Shown here in pieces: positions 9,614 through 13,122 of a DNA stretch of 13,122 nucleotides. The position numbers and the translations under genes are program-made. The notes under the pieces are model-generated. The model searched no databases and was not told the origin of the DNA. It saw only the letters and a program-made list of their open reading frames with translations. The stretch is from positions 1,454,697 to 1,467,818 of the forward strand of contig NC_043740.1 in the NCBI RefSeq assembly GCF_004337985.1. The letters run 5' to 3'. Source of the DNA: Pyricularia pennisetigena (taxonomy: Eukaryota > Ascomycota > Sordariomycetes > Magnaporthales > Pyriculariaceae). Each line of letters starts with the position of its first letter. The first letter of the stretch is position 1.

Positions 9614-10024
9614 GACGTGGAGTTGAAAAAAAAAAGACGAAGTAAGACTTGTTACTTGTCTGACCTCACGCAGGCAAAAAAACAACAGCGAAAAGATCTT
9701 GTGCCGTTGCGCAGTGGACAGGACAGGGAGAATAGCTAAATTCTCAACCCAACAAGCAAGCCTCCGTCTTACAGTTGATGCGAAGACGGCTAGCCAAGAA
9801 CGAGAGGAAAGTGGAAAAGTGCAAGTCCGGCTAGTCCCATGGGAACCAACTGCAAGATATACTTTTCTTTCCTTTTCTCCTTCTCGCATTGAGCGGACTC
9901 GCCCGTTTACCCCATCGTCGCTTATTACTTGATTTTGACTGTATCTTTGATCTCCTATTTCCAATATGGGTAAAAATGCCAAGCAATAACAACTCCACCA
10001 TGGTGGTAGCCGCGGTTCTGTCAT
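9614..10024 (-). promoter_or_regulatory. Upstream region of the FAD oxidase gene
   Basis: On the minus strand the ~400 nt before the ATG at 9613 are C/T-rich, with T10 just upstream of the start (9626-9635 on the plus strand). One upstream ATG at 9840-9838 opens a 16-codon uORF ending at 9790 if it is within the transcript. No clear TATA box is seen. An ORF reading through here in the frame of exon 1 has no recognisable protein character upstream of the signal-peptide Met, so I treat it as untranslated. Confidence 0.45.
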
Positions 10025-10566
10025 TCCAGTAAGTAACCGTCGTTCAAGAACAAAGCTCCAGGGGGGGTATGCTCGCGGAAAATAACAATGTTAGGTTCTT
10101 GCAGCCAGCAGGACGGTGGGCTCAAGTCAAACCGCGACATGGCGAGATAAGAGAGGTAAGTAGATTGATTGATTAGATAAGTGAAGTGATTAAGTCTCAT
10201 TTACTCTCTTCCACATATCCAACACTAGTCGACTTACCTAACATGATAGCCCGCAATGCGCTTCATAGGCATACAAAGCAAACTGACACAAAACATCATA
10301 AAGAGGCCAGGCCAACTGTCCGCGTATAGGCAGCCCGTATAACTGCGTAAAAAATAACACCCCTATGCCGCCATCTCACTGCGTATAACGTAAATCGCAC
10401 TCGCAGGGCTTCCCCAAAAACATGAACCCCAGTACCAAGTCGGCAGTGGTACCTGAACCGGGCAGGTTAGGCCAGTAAAATGAGCCGATGTAACTCCCCG
10501 CAGGCACATCAAGTAATGATCGATGCTCAAAGAACGCGGGGCAGTCAAGCAAACAGGGGTCAGCAA

Positions 10567-10580
10567 TGGCACGCGTGCCA
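10567..10580. promoter_or_regulatory. 14-bp perfect palindrome with ACGCGT core
   Basis: TGGCACGCGTGCCA equals its own reverse complement. The centre ACGCGT (10571-10576) matches the MluI cell-cycle box bound by fungal MBF-type factors. It lies about 950 bp upstream of the oxidase start and about 780 bp past the membrane-protein stop, so no target gene is obvious. A dyad of this length could bind a dimeric regulator; function is inferred only. Confidence 0.3.
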
Positions 10581-10739
10581 CCTGCTCAATGCCAAAACAG
10601 TAGGTAGAGGTGCCTCTCATCAGGCCATTATGCGTGCAAGCTCGTGATGTAACATATATCGGAAAGTCGAGCTTCTGTGTTGTTGTGACGGTGCCGAGAA
10701 ATACGAAGTGCATGCGGCGGCTCGCTCGCCGTGTCGAGG

Positions 10740-10770
10740 TAAAGATGACTGGTTCAAGTCAACATCTTTA
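10740..10770. repeat. Short inverted repeat (8-bp stem, 15-nt loop)
   Basis: TAAAGATG at 10740-10747 pairs perfectly with CATCTTTA at 10763-10770 around a 15-nt loop. No flanking gene end is near. It could be a chance hairpin or the remnant of a small element; no target-site duplication was recognised. Confidence 0.3.
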
Positions 10771-11361
10771 TTCCGGAGACGCCACTCGGATTTATTCACT
10801 GAGTTAGTTATTAATGTAACCCATCCAGAGCCCCACGAATAATTGCTACTTCGCACGAAGGTTCCAAGACCTCGCGCATGCATGCAACCGAGGCTCGCAT
10901 CAACTCTGAACCATCCACTCATGAGCAAACAATAATATCAGGCCAGTCAATCAACACGGGCAATATGCGGCAGATGTAGCATTGAATGAACCACAGAACA
11001 TGGACCTGTTTATTGTGTCTCCGGTCCGGGATATCATAATTGAGACACGTCGCTATGTGTAAACAACTCCGAGAGAACAAGGAAATAGGCAAGAAACTGG
11101 ACATCAACCGACTCGTGTATTGTGGATATGCCCAGCCAATGGCCAGCCACAAAAGCTTGATCTTGAAAGAGGCAGAGAAGAGAAGAGAAAGAGGGACAGA
11201 AGGAAAACGACGCTGTCGTTTTGGTAGATTAAAAGAATTTACACAATACTTCTTAAGAAATTATGGTCTTTGGTTGAGAGCGAATGTAATGATTTCATTT
11301 CCCCCCTCGATGAGGAACGACTGGCTGGCCAATTCTCTCTAGAATTGCCTATGCCCAAAGC

Positions 11362-13020
11362 TCAGTTCTCTCGGAATGGAAGCTTATTTCCCGGCTTCAT
11401 TACAGGCCCCGTACGCCCGGAATCGGCAGCAGCGGCTCCTCCTAGGGGCCACGCCGAGGCCGAGTTCTTCTGGGCCGCTGAGACTGGTGCCGTTGCTGCT
11501 GGGGCCGGCTTGACCAAGGTGCCAAAGGGACTAACCTGGCCCGCCCTCAACCAAGTATCGAGATTGGGAATCGCCGACGCCGGTCCACCATTTGGGTTGG
11601 ATGTGGGCTCTACAGGGCTTTGCACACTCGGCTTGGGAAACAAGCTGAACCTGGCACCCGGAGTGTTGTGGTCAATGGTGACAGGAGGATCACCGTAGTT
11701 GCTGCTGCTGCGCTGCAGGGGGTTGCCGACCTTATCGCGACCACCAACAGCGGCGCTTGCAGGCTTGTATGGCTTCTCTTTGACGTCATTGAGGTAGCCA
11801 TTGTTGTCATATCCGCGACGGTCGACGAGGTTGTCTGTGCTCCCGTACGCCTCCCCCAGCCCGCTGGCTTCCTTGCGGAAAGAGTGCGGATACGAGATGG
11901 GAGGTCGCTTCTGCTCGTCCTTTGCCAGTCTATTCCGGCGGTAGCGGAGGATCAAGTAAAATGCAAGGATGCTGATCAGCGATGAGCCAATGAAGGTGCC
12001 CACTACCGCCAGGGCGGCCTGCGTCACAGAAACGGCAGCACCTTGAGCTTGGGAAATCTGAGTGCTGGCCTCAGCCCTCGCGGAAGTCGCTTCAGCACGT
12101 GCAACCGAGACTTGACTTGCGGCCTGGTCCATGAGTTGGTTGGCAGACTGCCTGGCAGCGGCTATTATGCTCGCGGCCGAAGAAGCTGCGCTGGCCGTCG
12201 CGCTGGCAAGGTTAGAGGCGATTTGCGCCGCGGCGCTGGATGATATGCTCTCTCGTGCAATAGACACGGCACTGTCAGCGCTTCTCTGCGCAGCCGATGC
12301 CGACTCACTCGCTCGGCTTGCTTGGTCTTGGGCCTGACGGGCCTGCTCTGACGCCTGTCTGGCCTGGTCGGCGTTTTGTCGCGCTTGTTCGCTGGATTGC
12401 CTGGCAGACTCTTGCGCCTGTCGAGCCTGGTCCTGTGCGCGCTGCAATTCCTGGCTGAGACGCGAGGTGGACTGGGCGAGCTGCTGCACCTGTTGGGACA
12501 ACTGCTGAGATTGCTGCGAGACTGAACGAGATTCTTGCGACACTTGCTCAAGTTGTTGGCGCAGTTGTTGAACCTGCCCGTCATTCTGTCGCCTGCCCAG
12601 CGAGTTGCGACCTGAAAGACAGGGTGGAAGTTCTGGAGCAGGAGTGATGAGCGGATCTGCCGCTACCGCGGGGGAAGCCTTCTCCTCGTCTTGCGTGCTA
12701 CTGCTCAAGGTATCGATATCGCCAACACTCCACCTTCTGTATGCCTGTATCCTCTGGTGACCCAGCGCCTCCACAACTTCGTTCTTCGTTTCATTCTCGT
12801 CTCGTTCCGGCCTTCTCCGCCTGTGAGAAGCTACCACGTTCTCAGCCACCGCCGCCGCCGGCTTGTCCAATATCACATCAGGTGCATGAGCAGCTGTAGC
12901 GTCTTGCGCAAATGGCTCCAAAGATAAGCTGCCGTTCGCTGAGGGCAGAAAAAAGAGAACCGAAGTTCCTAGACAGGTGAACAGGCGCCGGGTCGACGGC
13001 AGTCTCGTTGCTGTCGTCAT
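11362..13020 (-). CDS. Single-pass type I membrane protein with heptad-repeat coiled-coil ectodomain (552 aa), function unknown
   Basis: I do not recognise a named family. Residues 1-30 look like a signal peptide (Arg-rich start, hydrophobic LFTCLGTSVLFFL, ANG-S cleavage). Residues 31-145 are variable and charged, with RRRR at 67-70, one NET sequon at 76 and a dibasic RR at 143-144. Residues ~148-330 are Gln/Ala/Ser-rich with clear heptad spacing, predicting a long helical coiled coil. The transmembrane helix is ~336-359 (ALAVVGTFIGSSLISILAFYLILRY), followed by the stop-transfer RRNR. The tail (~360-552) is disordered and rich in Pro, Ser and Asn, with basic patches. The overall plan resembles fungal wall-stress sensors (WSC/Mid2), but there is no WSC cysteine domain and the ectodomain is coiled coil. 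The reading frame is uninterrupted. The start has G at -3; only 77 nt of non-homopolymer sequence lies upstream. Confidence 0.8.
   Translation of the reverse strand: MTTATRLPSTRRLFTCLGTSVLFFLPSANGSLSLEPFAQDATAAHAPDVILDKPAAAVAENVVASHRRRRPERDENETKNEVVEALGHQRIQAYRRWSVGDIDTLSSSTQDEEKASPAVAADPLITPAPELPPCLSGRNSLGRRQNDGQVQQLRQQLEQVSQESRSVSQQSQQLSQQVQQLAQSTSRLSQELQRAQDQARQAQESARQSSEQARQNADQARQASEQARQAQDQASRASESASAAQRSADSAVSIARESISSSAAAQIASNLASATASAASSAASIIAAARQSANQLMDQAASQVSVARAEATSARAEASTQISQAQGAAVSVTQAALAVVGTFIGSSLISILAFYLILRYRRNRLAKDEQKRPPISYPHSFRKEASGLGEAYGSTDNLVDRRGYDNNGYLNDVKEKPYKPASAAVGGRDKVGNPLQRSSSNYGDPPVTIDHNTPGARFSLFPKPSVQSPVEPTSNPNGGPASAIPNLDTWLRAGQVSPFGTLVKPAPAATAPVSAAQKNSASAWPLGGAAAADSGRTGPVMKPGNKLPFREN
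11944..12015 (-). other. Transmembrane helix of the orphan membrane protein
   Basis: Encodes residues 336-359: about 24 uninterrupted nonpolar or small residues, bounded on the C-terminal side by YRRNRLAKDEQKR. By the positive-inside rule the C-terminal tail is cytoplasmic, which agrees with an N-terminal signal peptide and an exported coiled-coil region. No other segment is long and hydrophobic enough to cross the membrane. Confidence 0.85.
12304..12429 (-). repeat. Six tandem alanine heptads (QARQxxE/D-type)
   Basis: Residues 198-239 read in exact steps of seven: QARQAQE, SARQSSE, QARQNAD, QARQASE, QARQAQD, QASRASE. Weaker heptads (SASAAQR, SADSAVS, IARESIS) continue to residue 260. Alanine recurs at the second position and an acidic residue at the seventh. 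The DNA is correspondingly a degenerate 21-bp tandem repeat, which may vary in copy number between strains. Alanine in core positions suggests a tightly packed coiled coil. Confidence 0.85.
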
Positions 13021-13097
13021 AACGGGTCGTACGTTCGTCGAGTTCGTTTCACGCCAAAAATAAATAAAAAGTTCGGATGGCCACTGTGCAGCCGAGC
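13021..13097 (-). promoter_or_regulatory. Truncated upstream region of the membrane-protein gene
   Basis: Only 77 nt separate the start codon from the terminal poly-A run. On the minus strand it contains an A/T-rich TTTATTTATTTTT stretch about 35-50 nt before the ATG and no upstream ATG. Most of the promoter lies outside the window. Confidence 0.45.
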
Positions 13098-13122
13098 AAA
13101 AAAAAAAAAAAAAAAAAAAAAA
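13098..13122. repeat. A25 homopolymer at window end
   Basis: Twenty-five consecutive A, mirroring the T25 that opens the window. It reads as poly-T upstream of the minus-strand membrane-protein gene. It is probably a contig break at a homopolymer rather than a biological terminus. Confidence 0.85.

Larger units (their letters stand above)
10025..11361. other. Intergenic region, no gene recognised
   Basis: About 1.3 kb between the oxidase upstream region and the 3' end of the next minus-strand gene. The ORFs here (for example minus 10363-10713 and 10620-10928) are short and show no domain, signal-peptide or codon-bias character. The 14-bp palindrome (10567-10580) and the hairpin (10740-10770) are the only structures that stand out. 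AATAAA on the minus strand (11014-11009) could serve the membrane-protein gene, though it is ~350 nt past its stop. No tRNA was found. Confidence 0.6.

Noticed and set aside
9464..10024. Minus-strand ORF of 186 codons covering exon 1 of the oxidase and its upstream region
   Set aside because: Only the part from the Met at 9613 to the splice donor at 9522 is convincing (signal peptide). The upstream part is C/T-rich leader, and the downstream part reads into intron 1.
10751..10760. GGTTCAAGTC, resembling a tRNA B box
   Set aside because: The flanking bases do not form a T-arm, and no A box or acceptor stem could be fitted around it.
10363..10928. Overlapping minus-strand ORFs of 116 and 102 codons in the intergenic region
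   Set aside because: No domain, signal, codon-bias or repeat evidence; their length is compatible with chance.
12612..12666. Possible 55-nt intron in the membrane-protein gene (GTAGCG donor, TTTCAG acceptor, minus strand)
   Set aside because: Its length is not a multiple of three, so splicing would shift the frame and destroy the coiled coil and transmembrane helix; the unspliced frame is open throughout.
1..13122. T25/A25 as terminal inverted repeats of a large mobile element
   Set aside because: Homopolymers alone are not evidence of element termini, and the genes inside are ordinary fungal housekeeping or accessory genes without transposase or integrase.
1..13122. A biosynthetic or defence gene cluster linking the three genes
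   Set aside because: A cell-cycle GEF, a secreted oxidase and a membrane protein on mixed strands with >1 kb gaps show no shared pathway; no core synthase, transporter or regulator is present.

Overview
The window looks like nuclear DNA of a filamentous ascomycete, probably a Sordariomycete, though the species cannot be told from sequence alone. Evidence: short introns (97-189 nt) with GTRNGT donors, CTAAC-type branch sites and YAG acceptors; large intron-poor ORFs; C/T-rich leaders; and a regulatory RasGEF of fungal Lte1 type. Nothing bacterial, viral or clearly transposon-derived was found. The first 25 bases are all T and the last 25 all A, so the window is probably a contig that broke at homopolymers.

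Layout. (1) 1-432: C/T-rich promoter/leader with a two-codon uORF. (2) 433-6117, plus strand, one intron (873-983): an Lte1-like Ras-family guanine nucleotide exchange factor of 1857 aa, with the REM (RasGEF_N) domain near residues 366-540 and the catalytic RasGEF domain at the extreme C-terminus. (3) 6118-7326: non-coding stretch between convergent genes, with a perfect 10+10 bp inverted repeat. (4) 7327-9613, minus strand, seven exons: a 507-aa secreted FAD-linked oxidase of the PCMH/D-arabinono-1,4-lactone oxidase class. Its introns are rich in homopolymer tracts. (5) 9614-11361: about 1.75 kb without a recognisable gene, holding a 14-bp palindrome with an ACGCGT core and a small hairpin. 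(6) 11362-13020, minus strand, uninterrupted: a 552-aa single-pass membrane protein of unknown function, with a signal peptide, a long Ala/Gln/Ser heptad-repeat ectodomain, one transmembrane helix and a disordered cytoplasmic tail. (7) 13021-13122: its short upstream region, ending in A25.

The three genes show no sign of forming a pathway or cluster. I see no complete new multi-gene system. The most interesting signals lie inside proteins: four exact H-x-R-x-x-S motifs (the NDR/LATS-kinase consensus) and a diverged RPSxD heptapeptide repeat in the Lte1-like linker, and the heptad-repeat ectodomain of the orphan membrane protein. All gene models come from reading splice signals and frame by eye; no transcript or database evidence was available.
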